Assembly (NCBI RefSeq): GCF_964340395.1
Contig: NC_135568.1
Span: 8,846,776-8,910,775 of the forward strand
Origin: Glandiceps talaboti
Taxonomy: Eukaryota; Hemichordata; Enteropneusta; Spengelidae
Length of the DNA: 64,000 bases
Reading direction: 5' to 3'
Shown here: piece by piece, positions 29,701 to 43,249 of the stretch
Numbering within the stretch: position 1 is the first letter of the stretch
Layout: the number at the start of each line of letters is the position of its first letter
Notes under the pieces: model-generated
Databases searched by the model: none
Told to the model about the DNA's origin: nothing
Seen by the model: only the letters and a program-made list of their open reading frames with translations
Position numbers and translations under genes: made by a program

Positions 29701-30944
29701 TCATTATTTTCCTGGCTTTGAAAATTAAATCAAATAACATTTTTCCAATGGAAGATTACACAAATCTGTCTATTAATCACAATCAAATGAATCTAAATAT
29801 CAAAGTTAATAAATTTGATATCGTATGAATGCAAATGCTTGATAACAAGGAATAATTTGATATATTAGATTTAACTGCTGGAAGGCAATATTGAATTGAT
29901 ACCTTTAATATTAATGGTATCGGAATAGCAGTCATCCAGTGTTGACATGGACAGGATGTGCAATTTGTATTCTAATGTCAACCTTTGGTAAGGAATGAGA
30001 TGATTGCAGTATATGGCTTCTATCTAGAAAAGAAATCTTGTCTTGTCAAACCAAGACAGAGACAGAGACTGATTCACATACGGATTGGTGTTTGTTATCA
30101 TAAATTCACTCGTTATACTATTCCAAATTTGAAAAAAAGATGTTGCTGGTCACATTTTGATTAAAGATAACTACAATATATATTATGCGCTATTCTAACA
30201 GCACACATACAAGTACGATAGTTTAAATACAGAATGCATATCTGTTCAAATTTAAGTCACAATTTCAGTTTTTAACGGTAAATGGTTTTCAAAATGGCTT
30301 TTATTGTACACAAAATGTAGCCTATTATTGCAGGCCTACATGTAATAATTTTTTTCAAAAACACAAATTCTATGAAACTACCTACTTCAACTTGTAGTAA
30401 AATCATTCAAATCAATGTTTCCACACTGACATACACATATTTTTATTATCGTGTTTGTCAAAAAGTAAGAATTTGTGATTTTTATAATTTCTAACAATGT
30501 GGAAATACATCCATCGTGTGTGAAATGCTACACACACTCATTAGATTCTTACATTTGATAAATATGGAGATGTTCTATCAAGGTGGGAAGGTCTAATTTT
30601 AGTAATGTAGAAAATTAAAATCATCTCCCTTCAGTACTACCGTACTACACACATATACTTACTACATAAAGTACGGTTTCACTTGCAACCTAAAGACAGC
30701 TTGCCAGTCTGTCTGCTCTTTACAGCATTTATACTACCTGGTAACTGATCCTATTCCCTACATCATTAATTTCATGGAACAGGTAGAACTGATTCCATGG
30801 ATCACCAATTCTTACTATAATAGTTGTTATTTATCTTTTCCGTCAAATTAAATAAACCAGTAGAAAAAAAGGAGACCTTCTAAGACTGGCTTTACGTGGA
30901 ATATCTACTTAAACAATAAATCTTCTCAGGAAGGGTTATTATTA

Positions 30945-31370
30945 CAACTCACTGAGACTGCCGGGATTATCATTGACAGAATCAAAGTCACTTTTTTCAA
31001 GCAACTGACACTGTCACTATCATAATCTTTTAAATAATAATCCTTATTTTTTATACTGGATAATTTCTAAAATGTATCAATTGCACTTGATTCCAAAGAA
31101 TTCAGAGATCAATTTACATGTAAAATCTCCTCACAAGTACTGGATTATCGTAACATTGACACAATCAAATTTCACTTTTTTTTCACACAACTAACAGTCT
31201 CAACTGTCTAACGATCTTTAAAAACATGTAGTAATCCTTATTTTTTATACTGAGTCTTAGAAATAAACTTAATATCTCCTCATAACATTGAGAGAATCAA
31301 ATTTCACAATCAAAGTTCACTGTTTCCAAGTACCCTTTCCAGTCTCTACTGTATATTATCTTTAAATACA
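30945..31370. repeat. Tandem repeat, left part (interrupted by an insertion)
   Basis: Two to three units with ACAGAATCAAAGTCACTTTTTTC, TAATCCTTATTTTTTATACT and AATATCTCCTCA. The array resumes at 32406. Confidence 0.75.
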
Positions 31371-31374
31371 TGTG

Positions 31375-31576
31375 GTAATATGACAGAACCCCATGGCCTC
31401 GCAATGGACGGTAGGGCATACAGAAGTTATTTTCACGAGTGATTCGGTTTATTCTGCCGCGTATTTTCACGAGCGTAGCGAGTGAAAATACAGCAGAATA
31501 AACCGAATCACGAGTGAAAATAACTTCTGTATGCCCTACCGTCCATTGCGAGGCCACGGAGTTCTGTTATTATTAC
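31375..31576. mobile_element. Family F foldback element, 202-bp near-perfect palindrome
   Basis: Ends GTAATATGACAGAAC and GTTCTGTTATTATTAC; arms pair through GGCCTCGCAATGGACGGTAG to the centre TTTTCACGAGCGTAGCGAG. Related diverged copy at 11376-11550. Confidence 0.9.
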
Positions 31577-32405
31577 ATATGTACACCAAAAACGCAATAA
31601 AATGCAGGTGGGGAAGGGCGAACAACATATTCGCATGAATATGTATCAGGTCACCAGCTCATGTCATTCAGGTCAGGCAGAGGTCAGAGACGTGAATTAT
31701 GAGCGATGATTGGTTGTCAACAACAATAAGTATTGATATGCAAATTACGTGTTGACCTGCTCTCGCTAGCTAGCTCCGTTGTGATTTATTTACAAAACCG
31801 ATCTCCCATCGGCTGCATTTGTTTGGGCGTTGTTGATGTGTACGCGTACGATGACATCGGTGGCCGTAGTCGCTGGCACGGGCCTCGAGTCAGATTTATT
31901 TTGTTGTTGATCATAATAAAATTCACTCTCAGAAAGTTCAAAATAATTCAAATTAAACAAATCGTTATGTTCAGAATCCGCAGAAGTATCTTCTATATAA
32001 CAATATTACATGTAAAGTAGTGGTCGCCGGCAATATTTACAAACATAAAGTAGTTCGAAAGGTTGTTTACTCATTTGCATAATCAACAGTGAAAATACCT
32101 TGTTAATTTGCATAGTTATTTGATAGGTAAGGCACTAATTTGCATAGTTATTTGATACCTCAGAACTTGCGATGGTCGAGAAAAATAGTGAAATACCTTA
32201 GGAACCAACAAAAAATTGTTCAAAAAGTGTGTAACGACAGGAAAGACACGTATGTGCATTTAAAAAAATGCATTTATTTGCTTATTTTCATCAGGAATTG
32301 GTTTTACTTTTGGATCTACTTTATCTCAATTTATCTAATTTGCATAGCCATCAGTGAAAATACCGGTTTTATTTTTGACTGTACATCAACGTACACAATG
32401 GTACA
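31577..32405. other. Segment of different composition inside an interrupted tandem array
   Basis: About 830 bp with a CpG-rich core (31740-31890, e.g. GTACGCGTACGATGACATCGG) and repeated AATTTGCATAGTTATTTGATA phrases. Together with 31375-31576 it splits the tandem repeat 30945-32600, so the whole 1.03 kb may be one insertion. No convincing exon. Confidence 0.5.
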
Positions 32406-32600
32406 TATGTAATAATCCTTATTTTTCATACTGAGTCTTAGAAATAAATTTAATATCTCCTCACTGGATTATAATAACACTGACCGGACAGAATCAAGTT
32501 TCACTTTTTTCAAACAACTAATAGTAATGACCTAATTTTTCATACCGAATGATTATAAAGATTACTAATTCCTAAGAACTTAGAAGTAAATTTAATCTCA
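32406..32600. repeat. Tandem repeat, right part
   Basis: Resumes with TAATCCTTATTTTTCATACTG and AATTTAATATCTCCTCAC, matching 31238-31280. Confidence 0.75.
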
Positions 32601-33098
32601 GCATGAACCAGAAAACTACTTTGATACAGTAATGTTTTCGTTGTCTGATTTCATATTGTAAAATTAATGACCCTTCCAGCTTCCATATATTTTGTTACAC
32701 TTTATTGAAATAACCTATATACAGTAAGCTCAGCACTGAAATGAACTAAAATTGAAACTGAAACTGTACCAGTACTTAATCACACTCGTTTCAACCTGCA
32801 CTAGCTGTAACTGGGTATTATTTTTGTGATTAGACAACCAACAATATATTCACTGGAAATTGTTAAAATATTAAAAATTAGACATTGTACATATCAATTA
32901 GAGGTCTGTTATATCTATAGGTAGTAACTTATAAGTTGAAATTGTGATTCCTTGGGGTGCTGAATTTTGGGTGCGGACCCAAAAATCAATTTGATTGGAT
33001 ATACTGTAATTGTATTATGTGTACAGCTACCTGTAATTCAATAATGTTCAGGGTACATGTCAGTCAGTTATATCTAGTATAGAGACGAAGTCGTTGAA

Positions 33099-33167
33099 TT
33101 TGAATCTGAAGATCTAGCCATCTTTGGTAAAGAGATCTTCTTAGGTAAAGAGATCTTCAGATTCAAA
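33099..33167. repeat. Perfect 17-bp inverted repeat (hairpin)
   Basis: TTTGAATCTGAAGATCT (33099-33115) and AGATCTTCAGATTCAAA (33151-33167) pair exactly around a 35-bp loop that itself repeats GGTAAAGAGATCTTC. Confidence 0.9.
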
Positions 33168-33429
33168 CTGAATATTTAAGTCTTTAGACAATTATATCTA
33201 ACAGTAGAGTTTTAAAAAAATGTTCTAGTTGCAGCGAGTGTAGTTTTAAATACATATTTATAATACTTGTATGAGAGAGGCTATAATGTGTGTGGATGTA
33301 AATCAGAACATTAACTTACAACATTGTAACTGGATTATTAGACTTTAGCAATTTCACAGTACAGGAATCACCAATGAATACATGTATATCAATTATAGTC
33401 TCTGACCTTTTATATCTCATGCAAGCCAA

Positions 33430-33640
33430 GTTGAATGCATTCAGACAAAAAAAGTATGGAATTTATACCCTGGTTGTCATGACAACACATGCCTAATGAT
33501 CACTGGTCCTGAGGTCTTCAAAATCATTGTTTTTCCCTTTTTTCATGAATTATACTTGCAATTTTATGATTATAGTATTCCTCGATATTTTTCTTTATTC
33601 AACCAGAAAATATTTGTGATCTAAGGTTTTGTCATTTTTT
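33430..33640 (+). repeat. Family A, diverged fragment
   Basis: AAGTATGGAATTTATACCCTGG, CATGACAACACATGCCTA and CCTCGATATTTTTC match the first half of family A. Confidence 0.6.
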
Positions 33641-34384
33641 GATTTCATTGGTTGATTGAATATCATAAAGTATCGATTGGTAGGTATATACATCTACGTT
33701 CACACAAACTACTGTGATTGCAAAGTTCAAATAATCAAAATGATAGTCTGGTTTAGTGAAGTCGAAAATTTGATGTCAAACTCAGTACCCTGTCTATTGT
33801 CCTGAAGAAAGCTGATGTTCTGAAGAATACAAACAAAATTGAGCTGAGCTGTAAGCGTTTCCACTTCTCTGCCATGTTGACTAGCACCCCAGTGTCAGTA
33901 CAGTCATAACAAAATACAGATATAACAAACTGAATTCCCTAGTCCCAAAGCTATTCATACGAACAAGGTTTGACTGTATTGATTGTTTGGTTAGTCTTCA
34001 GCTACTTCACTCAACATTGATTTCAGTGTTTTGGCCATTTTAGTACTATAGTAGGGTCATATTTTGGAGTTAACAAGTTGATAAATTGCAATTAATAAAT
34101 TCTCATTCAGCCTCAATCATTGTTATCTGAGTGGTGGCTGATTACAAACTTAATATTCCAGACTTAATATATTCTTTTCTTTTCATAAGAAATAGAATAA
34201 ATTAACAAGTTGCAGCAAGTCCAGGCAGGCAATGCAATTGTATTCACAATCTACATAACAGAAAAGTCAGTTTTAATAATTAGCCATTGTTACATATAAC
34301 ATGTTGATTTCCATAGAGTATATACATACTGTACATATTGACAAAGTATATACATTTTTACATGTATACACATATCCAAGTCAG

Positions 34385-34785
34385 CTTAGGGATGATCACA
34401 CACTGTCGAACAAGCTCAATATTAAAATGAACTTCGTTCATTCAGGACAAAATCCCTCATGAGTGCAACATCGACACGTTTATATGATGTTAACTGTGAT
34501 GAAAAATATAGAGGTCACACCACTATGATTAATGTAAAAACATGATGGTAAACACATTAAAATACTACTGGAAACCCAGCACAGTATATCACATTAGATG
34601 TAAATTTTACTTAACTTATGAACATTGCATTAGTAAACACAGAACTTGTTATCATTGAAAGTGTGAAAGTTTTCAAAATTTAGTTAGAAGTGTGAAAATG
34701 AAGTTCAGCAATCAGACACCAGACCCCTCCCCCTAAACAAATGAAGATTGTTATTTTGAGCTTGTGTGACATTGTGTGATCATCC
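34385..34785 (+). mobile_element. Family C foldback element, copy 3
   Basis: Ends GGGATGATCACACACTGTCG and TGACATTGTGTGATCATCC; body parallels 24355-24790. Confidence 0.85.
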
Positions 34786-37019
34786 TGTATGCTACATGTT
34801 TAATATTCACACGCTATCATCTCTCCACCTCAATACATGTACTTTGCTTGTTTATATAATATTGAATCACCATTTTTCAGTACCTCTACTACACATTTTT
34901 TTGTACTGTAGAAAGTTGACATTAAAATTACAAGTCTAGAGTTTTGGTTAAATTTGTGACGCATTTCATTTTGGACATGTATGTAACATGTCAATTGATA
35001 TTATCGGTTGATTTTGATAGAGTAGTAAATTACAGTTGATACATTATTGGTGGGTCAATGGTTACTAAGTTATCGGTTGTAACAAGGCATAGATAAATTA
35101 CTTTCAAGTTATGTTACCGTTACGCGATCTTCCCATCTACAATTATCGTAAATGTATTTCTACATGTAGATGTAGATTCCCTGGATTTCCCTATCTTTTT
35201 GAACGTTCATAAAAACAAAACTTGTTCCACGCTTGACAATTTTAAATTCACTTCGTAGGTGATTTCCAGATAGTACAAAATGTGCCAATTCTTATTAGAA
35301 TATTCTTAAACACAACGGTTTCCATCATGATTATTTTAGTATAAAATAGTTAAAATAGAAGGAAACCTCTTACTTATATGTTATACATTATTGCTATAAT
35401 ACTTCACTTGTTGAAGTAATGACACTGATAACAGATAATCTGTTGCAAAAATCTGAATAACAACACTTTGCATACATTATCTGTAATTACAGTGAATATT
35501 AGTCAGTGAAAATAGATTCATTATAAACCCTTAGAAATTCATACACTGTCATTTGAAAATCTATAAATCTAAACAAACTATCAATTTTTATTAAGATGAC
35601 ATTGCATGGATCAGAGTTTCGTACCATATGCTTTGTAGTGATTTCTTGACGTATGTATAGATAGTGACAGTTATCTCTTAGGGTATCATCAAATCTATCT
35701 CACTGTCGATAGTACCTACTCTATGACAGAAGTGTCATCTGCCACAGAAGCATCAATATCATGGCTATCATAGCAGTGTTATCTGCTGCAATGACAGTGT
35801 CATCGCGATGCTTCACCTAGTGTTTTTTGCTAAGGGCTGTAATTAGATAAACTATACCTGCGTTCCTAAGGTATATTTTACTCAGATTCCCTACTACAGT
35901 TTTTAAGGGCTTTTATACAAAGTAGGTAAAATCTACCCGAGTTCCCTCCAGGCATTTTCAATAACATTTGCTGATATACATACACAATGTATATTCCTCT
36001 TCAAATTTCACATTTCAAAGTGCTATGTATTACGGTAATTTGAATTCCTCTAACTGAACTGGTGAAATCTTTAGTACCAAAATTTCTACACCATTTCAAA
36101 ATCAGGAGAACTATCAGTATAAATGTGCAACAGCTACATTAGATAGTATTTAGTAAATTTAACATGTTTACATGTATACTGTTAATGACAACATGTCTAC
36201 AACATTGTCGTACCTAGCATAGACTTTGTTCAGAAACAAAACTGCAACAAATAACACTAATTTACAGGAAAGAATGAATTTCAACCACTTACTTTCATCC
36301 ACTGTGTCAGCATATAATAACTGAACTGATAAACAAGCAGGAAATAACCTACACTGTGAGCTCACCGAAAACAGTGGTTGTACATATGTCTGCTAAAAGT
36401 TCACTAAATATACAGTGTGACAGCTGGGTATTGTCTGTACTCTGACACTATGGAGTGTGTGACAAAAAGGGAAAGGCCGAAAATAGAACAGTTCATACAT
36501 TTATTGTGGACATACCATTTACATATAGGGGTGTGTGTGTGTGTGTGTGGCTTTCAATACTGAGGGGCAAGCTTGGTGAGGTCAAACCATTGAAACCATT
36601 GTCAATGAGTTCTATCATATTGAGTATACACACTCATTATAAGTTACAATAATTTATTTTCTACAATATTTTGCAAGCATACAATGTATATTGACTACAA
36701 TAGTAAAACTATTTTCATTTTTCAACTGTAGCACTTACTCTATTGTGTAAACGTTCTTTTTGCTTGAATGTTCAACTTTGACTAGACATAGTGAATGGGA
36801 GATGATCGTAGTATTATCGTAACTCATATGGTATATGAACTAGACTACCTAGATTTATACATATATTAGATTTACTCAGAGTTTGAACATATCAATCTTG
36901 GTGATAATATGAGATAGGTGATCGATACATAGTGGTGAACTGATCAATTTGATGATCACTGTGTGTATTCAGTGTCCATAAAGATTTCAGTTGATATTTG
37001 ACATTTCAGTTAAACATTT
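34786..37019. other. AT-rich, no supported gene
   Basis: A donor-like GAAAGTAAGT on the minus strand near 36290 follows a short open stretch without an ATG start or clear acceptor; it might be a non-coding 5' exon. A short GT run occurs at about 36530-36548. Confidence 0.45.
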
Positions 37020-37355
37020 ACAATAATTTGACAATAAATAAATTAATAATGCCATGTGATGGTAATTCACCTCCTTTGGCTTTCTCTGTATTGCGTTGCT
37101 ATAGCAACCAAATCTAAATGGTAATTTTTGATATCGTTTACAATACTTTGACAATCATGCCATGACATCATCTTCTTTGGTTTTTCTCTATACTGTAGCG
37201 TTTCTATAGCAACCAAATTTAAATGGCAATTTTTGTGGAATGAGCATTTAAGTTAAAATTCACAATAACTTGACAACAAATCATGCCATGACATCACCTT
37301 GTTTGGTTTTCACTGTATTGTTACTGTAGTATTTCTATAGCAACCATACGTAGAA
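37020..37355. repeat. Tandem repeat, three units, each with an RFX X-box-like palindrome
   Basis: Units of about 105-130 bp containing ATGCCATGACATCA, TTTGGTTTTTCTCTAT and CTATAGCAACCAAAT. X-box words: GTTGCTATAGCAAC (37095-37108), GTTTCTATAGCAAC (37200-37213), ATTTCTATAGCAAC (37331-37344). Confidence 0.85.
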
Positions 37356-38117
37356 ACAGCTGCAATATTCTTTGACTATTATCCAGCCAAAGTGAATATA
37401 ATAAGATCAAACTGAACAACATTCCATGTCCTTTGGCATAACATTTTATATAGATTGGCATAAATATGATTAAAATAATATTGGAATTCATACCCAAAAT
37501 TAGACAACTATACCTTAAACATGCAAAGATCTCAACCTCTTAATAAATCAACAACTACTTGACAGATACAATGCTTTTTAAACAATTTCCAGTGAAAGTA
37601 TTATTGATGTTTTGATGAAAAATGCTTCAGTTGCAGCTAGAACTTAGTTGTTGGCACCACAGCTAACCTGGTGCAGCTAGAATAAGGCATAAAGAAATTG
37701 TGTGGTTCCGATTACATTCAATTTTAAAATAGGTGGAGTAGGTAGATTTTTTATTTTATTTTTAAATTTTTTTTTCATATATGAGTCACAGTGTCTAGCT
37801 CAGGTAGAAATCTGTTGGTTTCCATATGGTCTCTGTGTGATTGGTTTCTTCTCATTAGATGTACAGCCATTACAGATTAAAAGAACAGTTTTATATTCTT
37901 GACTTTTTCAGTTGATGTCTGTTTCCGCATCCAATATTTCTTGCGAGACTTCATAATTTCCATGATTTTCTTATTTTTTTCTCGAATGTGCAAAAAAAAA
38001 GTTTAGGGTTGGCGTGAAAAACTAGGTGGGGTCGGGTAACCAGAACCAAACAACTTTTTTTATTTCGTCTAAGTAGACAGTGACAGACATCCTGTTAGCA
38101 CACTGCTGGCCTAGAAA

Positions 38118-38215
38118 CTTGCAGTCACATCGCATTTAGTCTAGAGACTAACCGTTGGGCTTGGATCTGATGATCTTTTCGGATCAAAACCCAACAGCTA
38201 CTAGCTAGTCTTTAG
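38118..38215. repeat. Imperfect inverted repeat
   Basis: Outer AGTCTAGAGACTA pairs with TAGTCTTTAGACT; inner TTGGGCTTGGATC pairs with GGATCAAAACCCAA. Possibly a small foldback element. Confidence 0.5.
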
Positions 38216-38329
38216 ACTGCACTGAAGCTGCCCTCACATGTGGTCACTATTAATATTACATGTATATGCTACCCACGAACAGCCCTGGGCCATAACTAGC
38301 TAGCTAGCATACCCAATATGCATGGTTAA

Positions 38330-38672
38330 CAGTGTGCCCTCTTTCAATATGAAAGACACTTTTTCTTGTGCATAATGGTAGTGCAACAAATTGGTTCAGT
38401 CAACCCATAGTAATTACCAGTGATAGGGGAACATTGAATTTTGGTGTTGAGCATCAAGGCAACGGATTGGTTGAGAGCCATTGTATTCCCCATGTTAATG
38501 TGCTCTCTAGTTTAAGCCAATTTGACTTGCCACTGGCGCACACCATTTCTAATGACGCACCAAAATTTGGTGTTTCCCTATCTCTTACTATGTGGTGACT
38601 CAAAAGAAATGCCAGGTCTTCTCATTTTGACTCACAACAACAAAAAATTGGCTATCATTAGAGAGCACACTG
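38330..38672. mobile_element. Foldback element (family I), 343 bp
   Basis: Terminal CAGTGTGCCCTCT and AGAGAGCACACTG are inverted; inner ATAGGGGAACATTGAATTTT and AAAATTTGGTGTTTCCCTAT also pair. A plus-strand 76-codon ORF inside is not conserved-looking. Confidence 0.75.
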
Positions 38673-39988
38673 CCCCACGTTACATGACATAATAGGACAT
38701 AACTACAGACTAACTATGTGATAAGTTACGAATCAAAATATTTCATACATGAACTTTGGATCTTTAGATTAATATTACCATAGTAACAATTTGATTCATT
38801 GTTCAACCTTGACCAATCAGATTTAGCCTAACATCTCCCACATGTAGTATACAGCCTAAGTATTTTATAACAAACACTGTCATAGGGAATGTTTTCTTAC
38901 AACAAATACCACTGTAATGTATCACTAAGTAAAATTGTCAAATTAAATACAAGCTTCAATATAGTACATTCAATTTTCCTAATTTCAAGCTATGAGATTC
39001 GTATATGTATACATGTATGCTGTTGCTACAAACTTTTTGTAAATAAATAAAGAGCAAGCTGAATTGTTTTGTATGTCATCATATTTTCACAAACCTGATT
39101 ACACCTATCATACCCCCCCCCCCACCCCCCCCCCCAACATAGTAAAGCATACTACATATACCGTACATATGGTATGTATTGGAATTGGAGATTTACGGTA
39201 CTTGAACAGTGTCACAGAAAACAGAAATTGCAAATGATTTGGCAAAGAATGTATTTTGTGGTGTTCACATGACCATTTGACACCCATTCTCGCTTGTAAA
39301 TGACAAGTTATTTCTTACATGACATTTCGAAACATCATTCTCACAAACCAGAGCCAAGATTTCTTCAACAACAATTCAAAATATCTCTTGACAGTGTTTC
39401 TCAGACAGTGCCGTAAAAGCAGCTGTGGTTTACAAAAGATGGAAACACCCTATACTGTATACAAGGTATCTCTTTTTCATTTCTCTGGTCATGTACAAGC
39501 TACAACTCATAGCAGCACCAAAGTAAAGCATTTTCTGTATGTACCACAATCGTGTACAGCATCCATATCAAGGACATACATTTGTTTGAATGGAATGTTG
39601 TAGCATAGGTTGATGGCCAAAGTAACGAATTAATCATTCTTAATATTATACTGTATGTGTTGGATTTAGATGTTATAATCAAAATCCAATTGTCTGCAAT
39701 ACCAGAGTTAGATAAGACAGCACGTGAGTCCATAGATAACTACAATTATTGGATTAGACAAATCTATAGATATAGAACAGTAACCTCTTACAAGTTAGAA
39801 GTTTACACATAAACATAATATGGGTGTGGTTCATTCTATTTTGTTGACATAGTATCAGATGCCATGTGATGGTTACCAGTTCTAGTAAGAACTACAAGTT
39901 ATGATTAAAAAGGTGGGGTTAAAACTTGTCAAAATTTAACCCCCACCCACAACAACCTTGTTATTATCAAGTTTTCCTTTGCATTTCA
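38673..39988. other. No gene seen; C-rich tract at about 39114-39136
   Basis: AT-rich with short ORFs only. The poly-C tract is interrupted by one A. Confidence 0.5.
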
Positions 39989-40365
39989 GGTGGAGATCAA
40001 TAGTTCAATGTAGAATAAAAAACTAAATTCTTTTATGGGGGGTGGGGGTGGGGGTGGGGGTGAACCATTTCAGTTCTCATCATCTGACAAAATATTTATT
40101 TTTAATTTTAATAGAATCTTGAACACCTAAATATCAATACTTCTATCAAATGTTGTCAAATCGAGAAATGGAAGAATTTTCACTGTGGTAAATTCATGGC
40201 ACTAAAATAATTGTTGGGAATGAGGGCTTATATATATTCTACATTATGATTTGAAACTGAGCGTGCTCTCTGAAACAATATCAATATTGGCCAATTTATT
40301 TGGGGGGGGGGGGGGCTGACTAAAGAATTTAGTTTTTTATTCCACACTGAACTATTGATCTCGTC
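39989..40365. mobile_element. Foldback element (family J) with terminal G tracts
   Basis: Terminal repeats of about 45 bp: GATCAATAGTTCAATGTAGA...AAAAAACTAAATTCTTT at the left and its complement ending GAACTATTGATCTCG at the right. A (GGGGGT)n tract lies just inside the left repeat and a run of about 13 G just inside the right one. Confidence 0.85.
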
Positions 40366-41394
40366 CCTTACACAACATGTTCTCTCTCCTTGATAAAAGA
40401 AATAACCATACTATTATGATGCATCAGAAAATAATGTGTATATGTTCATTCATTCATAATATTTTGGAAAATAAACACAATCATGTACACGAGTACATAT
40501 AGGAATATAGTCTGAATACCAATGTGTTACTGAATCATCTTAGATTCAAATCCAATGGATTATAAAAGCCTCTAATCTAGTAGAAATAGGAAACAACTGT
40601 TTGATCCCCATGTTGATGCAGTGGAAATTTAAAAGGCAGTGGTTTTATTATATAAATCATTTAAAATATGAGTTTTTAAATGGATGATATTTGTCAATTA
40701 GTTTTGCAGATATATAGAATTGTGACATGAAAGTAAAGAATATATCATGTTCAGACAGTAACGCTATCAGTACAGTTGTGAACAGGAGCATTTGTGCCGA
40801 CTTTAGAACTGATAGTGTAACTACATCACACAGGTAATGATGTAGAACTGTTGCTGAAGTGAAGTAGTGATTGGTAACCATAGCAACCCTACTTATAGGA
40901 GACTACTGTACAAGAGATAACAATCCTCAAGGGACTTTGGTGGACTGATTGTCATGGCGATGATACACCGGGTCTTCAAGTTCTACTTTCTTGATGATGT
41001 CATTATTGTGGGCACAAAGTTCACTCAAAAAGATGTGGGTAATCTGACAGTATTAATTAAAATTACCTTTTACAAATTCATATCATTTTTCAAAAATTTT
41101 CTTTTGGTGAAAGAAACACCTGTCACACATACATGTAAAAATAACTGATTATACAACAGAAAGTAGACTTGCGTATACTTGATGCATTTATTGTGTCTGG
41201 CATGTCAGTATATTATATTTTTATCTTTTGTAGTACATCTTATCCTCTCTCTCTTCCGTTTAATATCTCTTAAGCTTTAAACAAACACCCATGACTTATT
41301 CATACTAGTAATCTCATGAGGAAAGTTATTAGTTTCAGAAATAATTGAAAGTCAAATCAGCAGTTGTCAAAACAAAGTGTGCAACAATCCAGGT
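40366..41394. other. No gene seen
   Basis: AT-rich, short ORFs only, no recognisable repeat family. Confidence 0.4.
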
Positions 41395-41697
41395 GAAGTA
41401 CATAAATCAAGTGGTGACATATACACGGTTTGGACAGCATGGCACATTACCACTCTCCCACACCTCCACTTTGAGTGTTTGTGTCTAAGGACATGGTGAT
41501 TGATGGCCTGACATGGGGAAACTAGCAGACAACTTCCTGATTTGCAGCCATATGATTAGGAGTCAACATTAGGCTGGCATTCACTGGCAGGACTCCTATA
41601 GCTCAACAACAGTCACATTCTTTATCCTGATGAAGTCAGGCGCGAGTGTGAAGCCAAAACGTACAAATAAAGATCTTAACTTACAAACTCAACATTA
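41395..41697 (+). mobile_element. Possible retroelement 3' tail
   Basis: Ends CCTGATGAAGTCAGGCGCGAG, TGTGAAGCCAAAACGTACAA and ATAAAGATC, a phrase type (DNA ending ...GAARCGT...AATAAAG) seen at 3' ends of Penelope-like and some LINE elements. No reverse-transcriptase ORF is next to it. Confidence 0.35.
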
Positions 41698-42261
41698 GGG
41701 TTGCAATATTTGTATCATATGTTATAGGGATTTAAACTTAAAGAATACATGTTAATATATTTATTTTATGTAATTATTATTTTCATTTGACGATATAACA
41801 CAATATCATTTTCTAGAAAAGTTACAATTTTATGAGGCTACTTTTCTAAATTTAAGCTACATATATGCACATCCCAAATAATCCACATGTGCTTATCAGA
41901 GATGGTGCTGAGAGAGTTCATATATACTTATGTATACTGAGATATGAAAAAATTAATTTCTTAAAGTCTAACTAATTTTTCTTCATTATAATATATATGT
42001 ATCAAACCCTAACCTTGCTATTTGTGCAAAGTCTGGAACTATACCCACATTGTCACCAACAGAATATTGTGAACATTTTGAACTCTTTATAAAAGTAAGT
42101 GAAACTATAAAACCTAGAGAATACAACTGAAAGGGCAAAACAGTGACATTTAAATCAAGCTCGTCTTCATCCCTACAAAAGTTACTAAATAAATACACTT
42201 GTCTTGTATAGAAGATACTTGCACTTGTGTAGATTATAATGAAGCCTGATGATTCTGTTGG

Positions 42262-42625
42262 TTTTTATATAGCTGCTTTCCCACTCTGTGCTCAAAGCGC
42301 TTTACAATATTTACCCCTGGTGCGGATCTATACCGACACAACGGCCCTTATAAGTTACGCTCCTTCAACTTGGCTCCCTGGGAGGATACCTGTACAATCC
42401 ATTGCAGCCTTTATATGTTTATAGGATTAAAGCATTCACATGGCATCCTCTAGTATCCTACCAGGTCCGCAATTATACAGCTGTGTTGACTGAGTCACAA
42501 TCATGGTTCAAATCATGCCCAAGGACTTTAGCCATTCATAAACAAATGGCAGTGATGGGGCTTGAACCTGCAATCTGCAGATTCCAAGCTGGTCACTCTA
42601 AACCATTTGACCATTGTGACTGATA
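42262..42625 (-). mobile_element. Family D SINE, full-length-looking copy
   Basis: Minus strand starts near 42625 with a tRNA-like head containing GCAGGTTCAAGCCCC (B box) and GGTCAAATGGTTTAGAGTG; the body ends at 42262 with AAAGCGCTTTGAGCACAGAG. Body-only copies at 1762-1910, 52430-52560 (reverse) and 56850-57230. Confidence 0.7.
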
Positions 42626-43091
42626 GTCCACATGATATTCAGTTATGAAAGCAATATCATAATGTAGTCTGGCTAATTGATTACAAGTAATTTTATTATT
42701 ATAGCATTACCAATTCCAGTGAATTTTGTGACGTCATCGCTGTACATTATTACTGATAATGTACTCCGTTATTGGGCATTGCGGCCCCGGAACGAGCATA
42801 ACAATACAAGCTTATAATATATATAATATATCCGTAAGGTATTTTTTCGAAATGTATGTTGTTACTTATGATTGTCATTTCCACTGTTTGAAAATACAAC
42901 GCATTCATGAAACAAATTTGTGTTCACAGCAGTTCATTGAAGTGTATATGTGTGTGTACGTGTGTTGCTATGATTAGTATTCAGCTTCTGGGCCGAACAT
43001 GGCAGACGATGTTCAGCGCTGTGTATATTATACGTTGTTTTCCATTTCTTGGTCTACAAATTCACTGGAATTGGCAAAACTATAAAATAAT

Positions 43092-43218
43092 AACAATAAT
43101 GTACGCCCTCCCAGTCCATAATGGACTCAAGCAAACTTTGCACTCCATAATGGGCTCGGCATGTCGTTCAAAGTTTGCTTTCGTCCATTATGGGCTGGGA
43201 GGGCGTACATTATTGTTT
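43092..43218. mobile_element. Foldback element (family K), 127 bp
   Basis: Arms AACAATAATGTACGCCCTCC and GGAGGGCGTACATTATTGTT pair, continuing through CCATAATGG / CCATTATGG. It lies 32 bp from the candidate exon ending at 43250, on its downstream side. Confidence 0.9.
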
Positions 43219-43249
43219 AAATATTGAATTTGACTTTGTAGATACTTAC

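Noticed and set aside
36280-36365. Minus-strand open stretch before a strong GTAAGT near 36290
   Set aside because: No suitable ATG and no clear acceptor; phase not testable. Could at most be a non-coding exon.
38368-38598. Plus-strand 76-codon ORF
   Set aside because: Entirely inside a foldback element with inverted ends; no coding features.
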